Notes under the pieces: model-generated | Seen by the model: only the letters and a program-made list of their open reading frames with translations | The model's database searches: none | What the model was told of the DNA's origin: nothing | Part shown: piece after piece, positions 1 to 6,157 of the stretch | Layout: each line of letters opens with the position of its first letter | How positions within the stretch are numbered: the first letter of the stretch is position 1 | Assembly (NCBI RefSeq): GCF_937997465.1 | Contig: NZ_CALKTQ010000228.1 | Coordinates: 1 to 10,417, forward strand | Length of the DNA: 10,417 nucleotides | Source of the DNA: an uncultured Campylobacter sp. | Lineage (GTDB): Bacteria; Campylobacterota; Campylobacteria; Campylobacterales; Campylobacteraceae | Direction: 5' to 3' | Program-made: the position numbers and the translations under genes

Positions 1-527
1 GTAGCTTTTCCCTCAAACAGCTCCGGTTTTTTGCGCAAAAACTCGGCGATCTGCAAAAATGCGGGCTTTACAGCCTCGTCCGGCATCGGATGATTAAAAT
101 ACGCCGCATAAGCGCCTCCTAGTAGCGCCACGATGCCAGTCGCCACGTTTTCTTTGGGTATGCCGTATAGCTGCTCTACGCTGCTGTTTAGCTTATCTAT
201 GCCCTCTACTAGCAAGCGCCGCCCCTCGTCTTGTTGCGCGGCGGGGAAAAGCTGCGCTATCTGCTCTATACCGTCCATATCTAAAAAATGATCTCCGGCT
301 CGTACCAGCGCGCCCGTATAGAGTATATCGGTCTTAATGTCTTTGGCATAGGCGGAATCATCGGGCGGATTTAGATTTTTTCTTGCTTGATTCATAGCGC
401 GGTTATAGGCATCCTGCCGCAACCACTGCTCGTTAAAATCAATCGTAAAAAACGCCTGCGCGCTGCTAAAACACATCACTGCTCCAAGCGCTGCCGCGCC
501 GACTCGAATCTTGCCTAAAATTTTCAT
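1..527 (-). CDS. Exported DUF6683-like protein, 3' end outside window
   Basis: The 175 visible residues start at ATG 527-525 and remain open at the left edge. Residues 1-25 form a signal peptide: K at 3 and 6, a hydrophobic core at 9-20, and a likely cleavage after SSAQA. The mature part is therefore expected in the periplasm or outer envelope. Residues 67-175 are mostly helical. The stretch YGIPKENVATGIVALLGGAY (121-140) resembles the conserved core of DUF6683, a family of exported bacterial proteins of unknown function; this match is from memory and tentative. A strong ribosome site, TAGGAGG (540-534), lies 6 bases before the ATG, and a TATAAT box lies further upstream (580-575). The gene is therefore probably transcribed separately from the operon that ends at 780. 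No enzyme motif is visible. Confidence 0.85.
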   Translation of the reverse strand, partial: MKILGKIRVGAAALGAVMCFSSAQAFFTIDFNEQWLRQDAYNRAMNQARKNLNPPDDSAYAKDIKTDILYTGALVRAGDHFLDMDGIEQIAQLFPAAQQDEGRRLLVEGIDKLNSSVEQLYGIPKENVATGIVALLGGAYAAYFNHPMPDEAVKPAFLQIAEFLRKKPELFEGKA

Positions 528-574
528 AAAACGCCTCCTAATACAAATTCATGCGACGTCGCCGCATTGCCCGC

Positions 575-580
575 ATTATA
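575..580 (-). promoter_or_regulatory. -10 box (TATAAT) for the DUF6683-like gene
   Basis: The minus strand reads TTATTTTAGGTATAATGCG. The perfect TATAAT has a T/A-rich stretch upstream and no clear -35, as is usual for the Campylobacter housekeeping sigma factor. Transcription would start near 568, giving a leader of about 40 bases with the TAGGAGG ribosome site at its end. The rest of the 528-779 gap holds no supported gene, but contains five AAATTT words. Confidence 0.65.
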
Positions 581-779
581 CCTAAAATAACGCGGCTACG
601 ATCTTTTTTATTCTGATTGCCTTTATGCCGCCGCGCAGATGGAGGCTAAAGGCGTGCAAATTTATCATCCAAGAGATTTTGCGCAAACGCACGGTAGGTA
701 GTAAAATTTCGCGCTTTAGCTCAAATTTGATCCCGCTAGCAGTCTAAATTTACCGCCTGCTCCGCCCGCAAAATCGGCG

Positions 780-1451
780 TTAAAATTTAATCCCTCGCAC
801 GACCTGCGCGCCAAGACCCGTTTGCATATGCCGCAAAAACATCGCGTGATAAAAGTCCCCCTCGTGCCCCGGCGCGTCGTAGGTGGCGACGAGGCTTGCC
901 GGCACTAGGACTTTGCGCCTGATGTTTGCCTCGTTTGCGCTAAGCTTTAGGTGCGAGACTAGCTGATAGACGCATAGATCTGTGCAGTCGCCTAGCACCA
1001 CAAAAGTGTCTATGTGCGGATTTTGCGCGATAAACGCGTTAAATTCGGCGCAGTAAGCCGCGCTCAGGGAGTTTTTGCGAAAGATTTTTAGCTCGTCAAA
1101 AAACGGCAGCTTGCGTAGCTGCGGTATCGTATTCGCGCCCTCGGTGCCTTTGATCGCGTGCGGCGGAAATGCGTCAAATTCCGCGCAGTTTGCCTCGTGG
1201 CTATCCTCGAGCAGCACGAGATTTCTCGCACCCGCCGCGTAAGCCGCGCTAAAAGTCTGCGCTATACCGTCCGCGATCGCGCCCACTCGAGGGCTAGCTA
1301 GCGGTCCCATGCTGCAAAATCCCTCTATCATATCCACGCTGATAAATGCGGTGCTTGCCGCGTCGCCTGCTAAAAGTTCGCTAAATTTAATCTCCTTTAG
1401 CTCCTCAAACCACTTCGCCAAATCCTCTAAGATTTTCGCGTCAAATTTCAT
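780..1451 (-). CDS. Isochorismatase-fold cysteine hydrolase
   Basis: A 223-residue protein of the isochorismatase/nicotinamidase fold, presumably cytoplasmic. The usual triad is visible: Asp40 in SVDMIEG, Lys126 in IFRKNSLSA and the nucleophile Cys160 in VVLGDCTDLCVYQ. The segment LEDSH (81-85) followed by FPPHAIKGTEG (95-105) sits where nicotinamidases bind their metal (D-x-H ... H), so a nicotinamidase-like amidase is the nearest analogy. However, the second His of the classical D-x-H-x-x-H pattern appears to be Cys89 here, so the substrate is left open. An upstream in-frame ATG at 1535 would add 28 residues. The start at 1451 is preferred because AAGGAG (1462-1457) precedes it by 5 bases and the extra 28 residues are low-complexity. 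The gene lies 86 bases after flgS on the same strand and is probably the last gene of that operon. Confidence 0.9.
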   Translation of the reverse strand: MKFDAKILEDLAKWFEELKEIKFSELLAGDAASTAFISVDMIEGFCSMGPLASPRVGAIADGIAQTFSAAYAAGARNLVLLEDSHEANCAEFDAFPPHAIKGTEGANTIPQLRKLPFFDELKIFRKNSLSAAYCAEFNAFIAQNPHIDTFVVLGDCTDLCVYQLVSHLKLSANEANIRRKVLVPASLVATYDAPGHEGDFYHAMFLRHMQTGLGAQVVRGIKF

Positions 1452-1485
1452 TTTCTCTCCTTGTTTTGATTGTTTTTTGTTCGTT

Positions 1486-1507
1486 GTTCGGCTTGCCGAA
1501 GCCAAAC
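1486..1507 (-). other. Intergenic RNA hairpin between flgS and the hydrolase gene
   Basis: On the minus strand GTTTGGCTT (1507-1499) can pair with AAGCCGAAC (1494-1486) around a CGGC loop: 9 pairs with one U-G wobble. What follows is A-rich rather than U-rich, so it is not an intrinsic terminator for flgS. It would sit about 35 bases before the hydrolase start codon and could affect mRNA processing or stability; this role is inference. Confidence 0.45.
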
Positions 1508-1537
1508 CTTCCGCCGCCCTAAATTTCGCGTTCAAAT

Positions 1538-2578
1538 TTAAACTCCGTCCAAAGCGTCAAATTTCATCAAATTTACCGCCTGGCCGCGCGTCTTTGCGGG
1601 TAAATTTACGCAAAAGCTCTTTGGCTCAAGCTCGATCTCGATACTGCCGCCGTGAGCTTGGACGATCTGCAGGCACAGGTGCAGCCCAAGGCCGTTGCCT
1701 TTTAGTTTGCTCGTTTTAAACGGCTCAAAGACCATGGCTTGGTTTTTGATCGGCACGCCGCTATCGGTCACGGCAAATTTATGCTCGCCCTCGCGCTGCT
1801 CGTAGTCCACGCGCACCCAGCCGTCATCATCCTCGTTTTCCTCGACCGCATCGATAGCGTTAAACAGCATGTTTTGAAACACCATCGCGAGTAGATCGCG
1901 GTCGCCCACATAGGGCAGGTCGGGGAAATTTAGGCTAAATTTGATCTCCTTGCCGTATGTGTAGCACTCTATGGCCGCCTCGCACTCGCTTTTTAGCTCG
2001 GCTAGGTTAAACTCGCGCGCGTTTATCGTTAGGCCTTTTGTGAAAAGCAAAGTGGCCTTGATGATGCGCTCGACGCGCCAGATCGCCTTTTGCATCTGCT
2101 CGACTACGGGGCGATCGTGGTCGCCCGCTTTTTTTATCAGCGTGGAGGCCAGCAGCGAGATCGAGCCCACGGGATTGCGTATCTCGTGGGCTAGGTGGGC
2201 GGCGACCTGACCCATCGAGGCTAGGCGCTCGGTGCGCTTTTCGGTCGTTATGTCGGTTGCGGAGATGATTTTTTTGCCCTCTTTTTGGGCGATTTTGATG
2301 AGGTAGATTTGCCCTGCGGCGCTTATCTCGCCCTCATTTTGCGGGATAAATTTTAAAATTTGACCCAGTTTTAGGGCTTCTGAGTTTTGTAAAAATATCT
2401 CGCCCGCCTCGTCCAAAACCCAGATCGCGTTTGGCAAAATTTCCACGATATCTTTGATAAATCCTTGCAGATTCGCATACGACGCGGTTAGGTTTTTGTA
2501 CTCGCGCTCTATCAGGTAGGTCTGCTCGATCAGGCTTTTTAGTCCGTCTTGGACACTGGTTTTATCGATCTGGGTCAT
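1538..2578 (-). CDS. flgS: Flagellar sensor histidine kinase FlgS
   Basis: A 346-residue soluble histidine kinase with no membrane segment. Residues 8-40 form an N-terminal helix containing LKSLIEQTYLIEREYKNL, and a PAS-like sensor domain follows at about 41-110. The dimerisation/phospho-acceptor domain has the H-box AAHLAHEIRNPVGS with His131. The ATPase domain has the N-box QNMLFNAIDAV (235-245), G1 DSGVP (272-276), F-box FEPFKTSK and G2 KGNGLGLHL (293-301). Cytoplasmic kinase architecture and the N-terminal sequence match epsilonproteobacterial FlgS. In C. jejuni FlgS phosphorylates the NtrC-type regulator FlgR in response to flagellar export-apparatus assembly and so switches on sigma-54 flagellar genes. 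FlgR is not in this window. The start codon overlaps the stop of the upstream DUF234-like gene as ATGA, with GGAG 6 bases upstream, so translation of the two is probably coupled. Placing it with FlgS relies on memory of sequence and gene order. Confidence 0.88.
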   Translation of the reverse strand: MTQIDKTSVQDGLKSLIEQTYLIEREYKNLTASYANLQGFIKDIVEILPNAIWVLDEAGEIFLQNSEALKLGQILKFIPQNEGEISAAGQIYLIKIAQKEGKKIISATDITTEKRTERLASMGQVAAHLAHEIRNPVGSISLLASTLIKKAGDHDRPVVEQMQKAIWRVERIIKATLLFTKGLTINAREFNLAELKSECEAAIECYTYGKEIKFSLNFPDLPYVGDRDLLAMVFQNMLFNAIDAVEENEDDDGWVRVDYEQREGEHKFAVTDSGVPIKNQAMVFEPFKTSKLKGNGLGLHLCLQIVQAHGGSIEIELEPKSFCVNLPAKTRGQAVNLMKFDALDGV

Positions 2579-3438
2579 AAAAGCTCCTCGAAATTTTCTA
2601 AATCAAAAAGTAAAATTCGCTCGTTTTTTAGGCGGCGCACTTCGTTGCTAAAGCCGCTTTTGGAAAATAGCGCGACGGCGTCTGGCACGAAGCCTAGTCG
2701 CTCGCATTTTTTAAGGAGTAAATTTACCACGTTTTTGCAAATTTTATGCTCTTTAAATTTAGCTTCTCCGACGATGATACGTCCGTCTAGGCTCAAAAAT
2801 ATATCTATCTCGATATTTTTCGCCCACAGACTCCGCACCCGAGCGGGCTCCGTGCCTAGTCTAAACGCCAAAAGCTCGCGGCAAAGCAGCTCAAAGCCAA
2901 AGCCCGCGTACGAGTCGAACTCTCGCCTGATGATCTCCATCAGCGCGGCCTTTTCACCGTTTTTTAAAAGGGTTAAATTTGGCTCGATGAAATAAAACCA
3001 AAACCTAGTAAAATTGTCGTTAAAGACCACCTTATCCTGCGCCTTGTCGCGCTCGGGCAGCTTTTTGGATTTTTGATATTTGCTTTTTATGCGCGGTTTT
3101 TCCAGCGTCTTTTCGATGCTGACTACGCCTGAGTTTATCGCAGCGGCGTAAATTTTTAGGATGAGAGGGCGGGGCAGAAATTTATTTAGAGCGTATTTTT
3201 TGCGGTCGTTTTTAGCAAGCTTGCAAAGGGCAAATTTAAGCTCGCTTTCAAAAGGGGCGTCAAAGCTAAATTTGAGCGACAAATCTTCAAATTTATCCAA
3301 AATTTCCTTTTCGATCGCCTCGAAAATATCATAATAATTCGCCTCAAATTTTAGTGCGTCAAATACTAAATGAAAGTAAATAAGCTGCAAGATATCAAGG
3401 TGCTTAAAGCGCGCGTAGCTTGATTTTAAGGCGTAGAT
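2575..3438 (-). CDS. Orphan DUF234-type PD-(D/E)XK nuclease-like protein
   Basis: 287 residues if started at ATC 3438-3436, or 271 from TTG 3390-3388. Numbering here is from the TTG. Residues 121-139 (VVFNDNFTRFWFYFIEPN), 158-172 (FDSYAGFGFELLCRE) and 190-213 resemble DUF234, the domain usually fused behind an archaeal-type AAA ATPase domain. The last block carries IEIDIFLS-(6)-IVGEAKFK: Asp196 then Glu209-x-Lys211, the spacing of a PD-(D/E)XK nuclease core. No Walker A motif or ATPase domain is present in this gene or its neighbours. On the start: the only good ribosome site in the leader is AAGGAG (3449-3444), 5 bases before the in-frame ATC, and the 16 residues from there read as plausible protein. 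No ribosome site precedes the TTG. The gene overlaps flgS by 4 bases and I recall the same position for Cj0792 in C. jejuni. The biochemical role is unknown. Confidence 0.85.
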   Translation of the reverse strand: MYALKSSYARFKHLDILQLIYFHLVFDALKFEANYYDIFEAIEKEILDKFEDLSLKFSFDAPFESELKFALCKLAKNDRKKYALNKFLPRPLILKIYAAAINSGVVSIEKTLEKPRIKSKYQKSKKLPERDKAQDKVVFNDNFTRFWFYFIEPNLTLLKNGEKAALMEIIRREFDSYAGFGFELLCRELLAFRLGTEPARVRSLWAKNIEIDIFLSLDGRIIVGEAKFKEHKICKNVVNLLLKKCERLGFVPDAVALFSKSGFSNEVRRLKNERILLFDLENFEELL

Positions 3439-3443
3439 TTTTG

Positions 3444-3449
3444 CTCCTT
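3444..3449 (-). promoter_or_regulatory. Ribosome binding site pointing to an AUC start
   Basis: AAGGAG on the minus strand is followed by CAAAA and then ATC (3438-3436), which is in frame with the DUF234-like gene. An in-frame TAA at 3453-3451 lies just upstream, so the protein cannot begin earlier. No ATG, GTG or TTG occurs between that stop and TTG 3390. The site's strength and spacing therefore favour initiation at AUC. Confidence 0.55.
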
Positions 3450-3457
3450 TTTAGCCC

Positions 3458-3463
3458 ATTTTA
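3458..3463 (-). promoter_or_regulatory. Candidate extended -10 for the DUF234-flgS operon
   Basis: The minus strand reads TGCTAAAAT, matching an extended -10 (TGnTAnnnT). Transcription would begin near 3451, leaving a very short leader holding the AAGGAG site. A rival -10, TATAAC (3480-3475), lies a little upstream on the same strand and overlaps the TATAAT of the divergent gene; it would give a leader of about 30 bases. I cannot choose between them from sequence alone. Confidence 0.4.
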
Positions 3464-3476
3464 GCACAACTTTGGT

Positions 3477-3482
3477 TATAAT
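3477..3482 (+). promoter_or_regulatory. -10 box (TATAAT) for the aminotransferase operon
   Basis: TTTGGTTATAATCTC has a perfect TATAAT preceded by T-rich DNA. The predicted transcription start is near 3489, giving a leader of about 17 bases that includes the ribosome site TAAGGAA (3494-3500) just before the TTG start at 3506. The core TTATAA is symmetric, so RNA polymerase may open it in both directions. Confidence 0.65.
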
Positions 3483-3505
3483 CTCTTTTTTTATAAGGAA
3501 AAATT

Positions 3506-4798
3506 TTGGTTAGCATCGACGAAATCAGGAAAAATATTATTTTAAAAAAAGGCGTGCGCTACTTTGACTACACGGCCTCGGGCCTAGCCTACGCGCCTAT
3601 CGAGTGCAAGATCGCAAAATACCTAAAAACCTACGCCAACACGCACTCAGAAAGCGCCTCAAACGCGCTAAAAACGCAAAAACGCTACGAAAAAGCAAGG
3701 CAGAGCCTAAAAGACGCGCTGGGGCTTGATGAGCGATTCTATCTGATCTCGGCGGGCTGCGGCGCGACGGGAGCTATAAAGAAATTTCAGGAGATCATGG
3801 GGCTTTACCTGCCGCCTATGAGCGCAAACCGCCTAGGCGAAGAGGCGGTAAAAGGCGCAAATTTGCCCCTCGTCATCGTCTCGCCCTACGAGCACCACTC
3901 AAACGAGATCAGCCTGCGCGAGGGGCTGTGCGAGGTCGTGCGTATACCGCTAAGCAAGAGCGGAGAGATAAATTTCGGCAGGCTCGATCAACTGCTCAAA
4001 ATCAACTCAAAGCGCGAGATCATCGGCTCTTTTAGCGCGGCCTCAAACGTCACGGGGATAATCAGCGACTACAAAAAAATCTACGTGATGATGAAGCGAT
4101 ACGGTGCGACCGTGGCCTTTGACGCGGCTAGCCTTAGTCCGCACGACAACCTTGACGCGGACTACTTCGACGCGCTATTTCTCTCGCCGCATAAGCTTTT
4201 AGGCGGCGTGGGTAGCTGCGGACTGCTCGCGATAAAAAAGGAGCTCGTAAAGTCAGATAAACCAACCTTTGCCGCGGGCGGGACGGTTAGCTACGTGAGC
4301 CGCAGTTCGCATTTTTTCGCGCCTAGCGTAGAGCACACCGAGGAGGGTGGCACCCAACACGTGATGGGGCTCATAAGAGCCGCTCTAGCGTATCGGCTAC
4401 GAAACGAAGTAGGGCTAGACGTCATAAAAAGCCGCGAGGATGAGCTAACAAAGCAGTTTTGCGAGGGGCTGGATAATATCCCCGAGGTCGTGAGCTACTG
4501 CCCGCGCGCAGTGCCGAGACTGCCGATTTTCGCGTTTAACGTTAAGGGCGTTTCGCCGTATGATTTCGCCGAGGCGCTGAGCGAGGACTACGGTGTGCAG
4601 ACTCGTGCTGGGTGTGCGTGTGCCGGTCCGTACGGACACGATCTGCTCGGACTAAAAGACGATCAGAAATTTGATCAAAAGCCAGGCTGGGTTCGCGTGA
4701 GTCTGCACTACTCGCATACGCAAAAAGACGTCGCATATCTGCTAAAGGCGATCAAAAAAACTATTAAAAAATTTAAAACCAAAAAGGAAAAGAAATGA
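3506..4798 (+). CDS. Class-V PLP aminotransferase / cysteine desulfurase-like enzyme
   Basis: A 430-residue fold-type I PLP enzyme, cytoplasmic. The PLP-binding lysine is Lys230 in FLSPHKLLGGVGSCGLL. Asp206 in VAFDAASLSPH should contact the pyridine nitrogen, and PYEHHSNEISLRE (128-139) holds the His that stacks on the cofactor in the SufS/CsdA group. SAASNVTGI (177-185) and a C-terminal loop TRAGCACAGPYGH (366-378) are also typical. Cys370 and Cys372 lie where cysteine desulfurases place their catalytic Cys, but the CAGPYGH extension differs from both NifS/IscS and SufS. The substrate, and whether it is a desulfurase, is therefore unresolved. Translation starts at TTG, with AAGGAA (3495-3500) 5 bases upstream and no nearby in-frame ATG. 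The stop overlaps the next start as ATGA. I recall an aminotransferase (Cj0791c) in the same place in C. jejuni. Confidence 0.9.
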   Translation: MVSIDEIRKNIILKKGVRYFDYTASGLAYAPIECKIAKYLKTYANTHSESASNALKTQKRYEKARQSLKDALGLDERFYLISAGCGATGAIKKFQEIMGLYLPPMSANRLGEEAVKGANLPLVIVSPYEHHSNEISLREGLCEVVRIPLSKSGEINFGRLDQLLKINSKREIIGSFSAASNVTGIISDYKKIYVMMKRYGATVAFDAASLSPHDNLDADYFDALFLSPHKLLGGVGSCGLLAIKKELVKSDKPTFAAGGTVSYVSRSSHFFAPSVEHTEEGGTQHVMGLIRAALAYRLRNEVGLDVIKSREDELTKQFCEGLDNIPEVVSYCPRAVPRLPIFAFNVKGVSPYDFAEALSEDYGVQTRAGCACAGPYGHDLLGLKDDQKFDQKPGWVRVSLHYSHTQKDVAYLLKAIKKTIKKFKTKKEKK

Positions 4799-5427
4799 AT
4801 AAAATTTTAGCCGCAGCCCTGTTTGCACTTTGCGCCGTTTGCGCGCAGGCAAAGCCGTTTAGCCCCGAGCAGTACGCAAAGGTACTGCGCGAGTATAACT
4901 CCGTCGCGGGCGCGAACAACTACTTTGAAAGCGGTAAATTTAAAGAGGAATTCGAGCTTCGCAAAAAATACTGCGACGAGGGTCTAAGAGACGCGTGCGG
5001 CGATCTGGGGCTGCTTTACGTTACGGGTCTAGGTACGCCAAGAGATAGCAAAAGAGCCGGCGAACTGCTCGAGTATGCCGCTAAAAACGACGAATTTAAG
5101 GCCATATCGCAGTACTACGAAGCCGCACTTGACATAGCTCGCGCGGCGGAAAAATACCCGGACGATAAGGTCACGCAGCACCTAGGAGCCGAGTTTAAAA
5201 ACTCGCTGGAGCAGTGCAAAGCCTACAAGGGCGATCGCCACGTGTGCTTCCGCGCGCTGGTGATAAGCGGTATGCTACCAAAGGGTGAGGGCGGCCTGGG
5301 GCTATCGCAGGCTGAGTTTGCCAAGACGTGGGAGGACATCGTCGTGAGCGATGTCGAGCGCAACGGCATGGACGACTCGAAGGTAAACTCGCTGGCAAAG
5401 GAGCTAGAAGGACTAGCGGCACGCTAA
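4795..5427 (+). CDS. Secreted Sel1-like (cysteine-rich) repeat protein
   Basis: 210 residues. Residues 1-19 are a signal peptide (MNKILAAALFALCAVCAQA, likely cut after AQA), so the mature protein is expected in the periplasm. Residues 54-97 form one good Sel1/TPR-like repeat: ELRKKYCDEGLRDACGDLGL, then LYVTGLGTPRDSKRAGELL and an alanine-rich helix. Cys60/Cys68 and Cys141/Cys151 are spaced like the disulfide-linked helix pairs of Helicobacter cysteine-rich (Hcp) proteins, so oxidation by the Dsb system is likely. The remaining sequence is helical with no catalytic motif. Its ATG overlaps the aminotransferase stop by 4 bases, so it probably depends on translation of that gene. Such proteins generally mediate protein-protein contacts; the partner is unknown. 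Confidence 0.85.
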   Translation: MNKILAAALFALCAVCAQAKPFSPEQYAKVLREYNSVAGANNYFESGKFKEEFELRKKYCDEGLRDACGDLGLLYVTGLGTPRDSKRAGELLEYAAKNDEFKAISQYYEAALDIARAAEKYPDDKVTQHLGAEFKNSLEQCKAYKGDRHVCFRALVISGMLPKGEGGLGLSQAEFAKTWEDIVVSDVERNGMDDSKVNSLAKELEGLAAR

Positions 5428-5938
5428 ATTTGCGGGCTTTTGCGGCGTAGATTTGCTTTTTTGGCCAGGCGATCCGTCAAATTTAAACGTCCGCGCTTTT
5501 TTCTTTTTGCGGGCGGCTTTGCGTCTCATGTAAATTTAGATTACTTGGCTCAAATTTGACGCGCCGGCAATTGCTAGGCTTAAATTTGGGTCGATTTTGG
5601 GTAAATTTATCCAGCGGTGCATAATTTGCTTTTGCTCAAATTTGACCGCTTTTTACGGATAAATTTAGCTCTCTCCTGGTGGCATTTTGCGGCTTGCGAG
5701 TTTTTGCCTGGCGGGCTTTACAGCTATCTTTACGGCGTAAATTTGCTAAATTTTGCTAGCGTTCGAGCAAATTCGGTCGTCAGGCTTAAAGTCTTTGCTT
5801 GCTCTTTTTTGCGCGCAGTCAAATTTACGCGCCCGCGCGGGTTTTTGCCCCGCTCAAATTTGACGTATTTTTGTGTCCAGCTCAAATTTGCGCGGCGTTA
5901 ATTTTTACGAATTTACAAAAACTTTGGAGAAAATTTAG
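5428..5938. other. 511-bp non-coding gap dense in AAATTT words
   Basis: I see no credible gene. A 94-codon open frame at 5617-5901 has no ribosome site and its composition just mirrors the repeated AAATTT word. The gap and its edges hold 14 copies of AAATTT, beginning at 5426, 5479, 5532, 5552, 5582, 5603, 5638, 5661, 5739, 5748, 5821, 5856, 5884 and 5931. An even base composition would predict about 0.1. Three are embedded in the identical 13-mer GCTCAAATTTGAC (5548, 5634 and 5852). No TATAAT-like box stands out for the gene at 5939, and no classical terminator follows 5427. Confidence 0.75.
5548..5864 (+). repeat. Three copies of the 13-mer GCTCAAATTTGAC
   Basis: Exact copies lie at 5548-5560, 5634-5646 and 5852-5864. 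A fourth, inverted copy is at 7546-7558, and near copies are at 719-730 and 5880-5890. The core TCAAATTTGA is a 10-bp palindrome. The copies lie in gaps rather than in genes and are not evenly spaced, so this is a dispersed short motif and not a CRISPR or a tandem repeat. Confidence 0.7.
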
Positions 5939-6157
5939 ATGCGAGATTCGTGCGAGTTTCAGGTTTTAGCGGGCGATGTAAAAAACGTGAGATGGAGTGC
6001 GGCGACGGATGACTGCGTTTTTGAGATCGCGGGCGCGAAATTTAACGCCAAAATCTCCAAAGAGCGTCTCGTGCCACGCGAAAATGACCGCCTAGCCGTA
6101 GCCTATGACGAGCAAAACGAGGTTTGGAATTTTAAAAATTTGACCTCAAACAAGTGA
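5939..6157 (+). CDS. Short one-module protein; first half of an interrupted membrane-protein gene
   Basis: 72 residues from ATG 5939, with GGAG (5926-5929) 9 bases upstream. I do not recognise the family. Residues 9-71 form a beta-rich soluble module (VLAGDVKNVRW ... VPRENDRLAVAYDE ... EVWNFKNLTSN). It recurs twice in the gene at 6583, with the shared pattern G-x-V, a central beta-hairpin, N/G-D-x-x-x-V, and a final (V/L)-x-x-(K/R)-N-L-S-x-N. The frame is ended by TGA at 6155-6157 exactly at the module boundary. The same frame then stays open for 93 more codons encoding membrane helices. This makes it either a nonsense-broken gene or a product trimmed to a lone soluble module. The paralogue next door supports the broken-gene reading. 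Confidence 0.7.
   Translation: MRDSCEFQVLAGDVKNVRWSAATDDCVFEIAGAKFNAKISKERLVPRENDRLAVAYDEQNEVWNFKNLTSNK

Noticed and set aside
639..701. Twenty-codon frame MEAKGVQIYHPRDFAQTHGR on the plus strand
   Set aside because: It is protein-like in composition but too short. There is no clear ribosome site with proper spacing and no supporting neighbour.
1486..1507. Intrinsic terminator for flgS
   Set aside because: The stem is followed by A-rich, not U-rich, RNA in the direction of transcription.
1309..1719. Plus-strand open frame of 136 codons opposite the hydrolase and flgS
   Set aside because: It is antisense to two well-supported genes and has no recognisable protein features.
5548..5864. CRISPR-like spaced repeats
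   Set aside because: The repeated unit is only 13 bp, the spacing is irregular (86 and 218 bases), and no cas gene is present.
5617..5901. Open frame of 94 codons on the plus strand in the 5.4-5.9 kb gap
   Set aside because: It has no ribosome site. Its residues (LKF, VKF, SNL) simply translate the repeated AAATTT word, and no domain or signal pattern appears.
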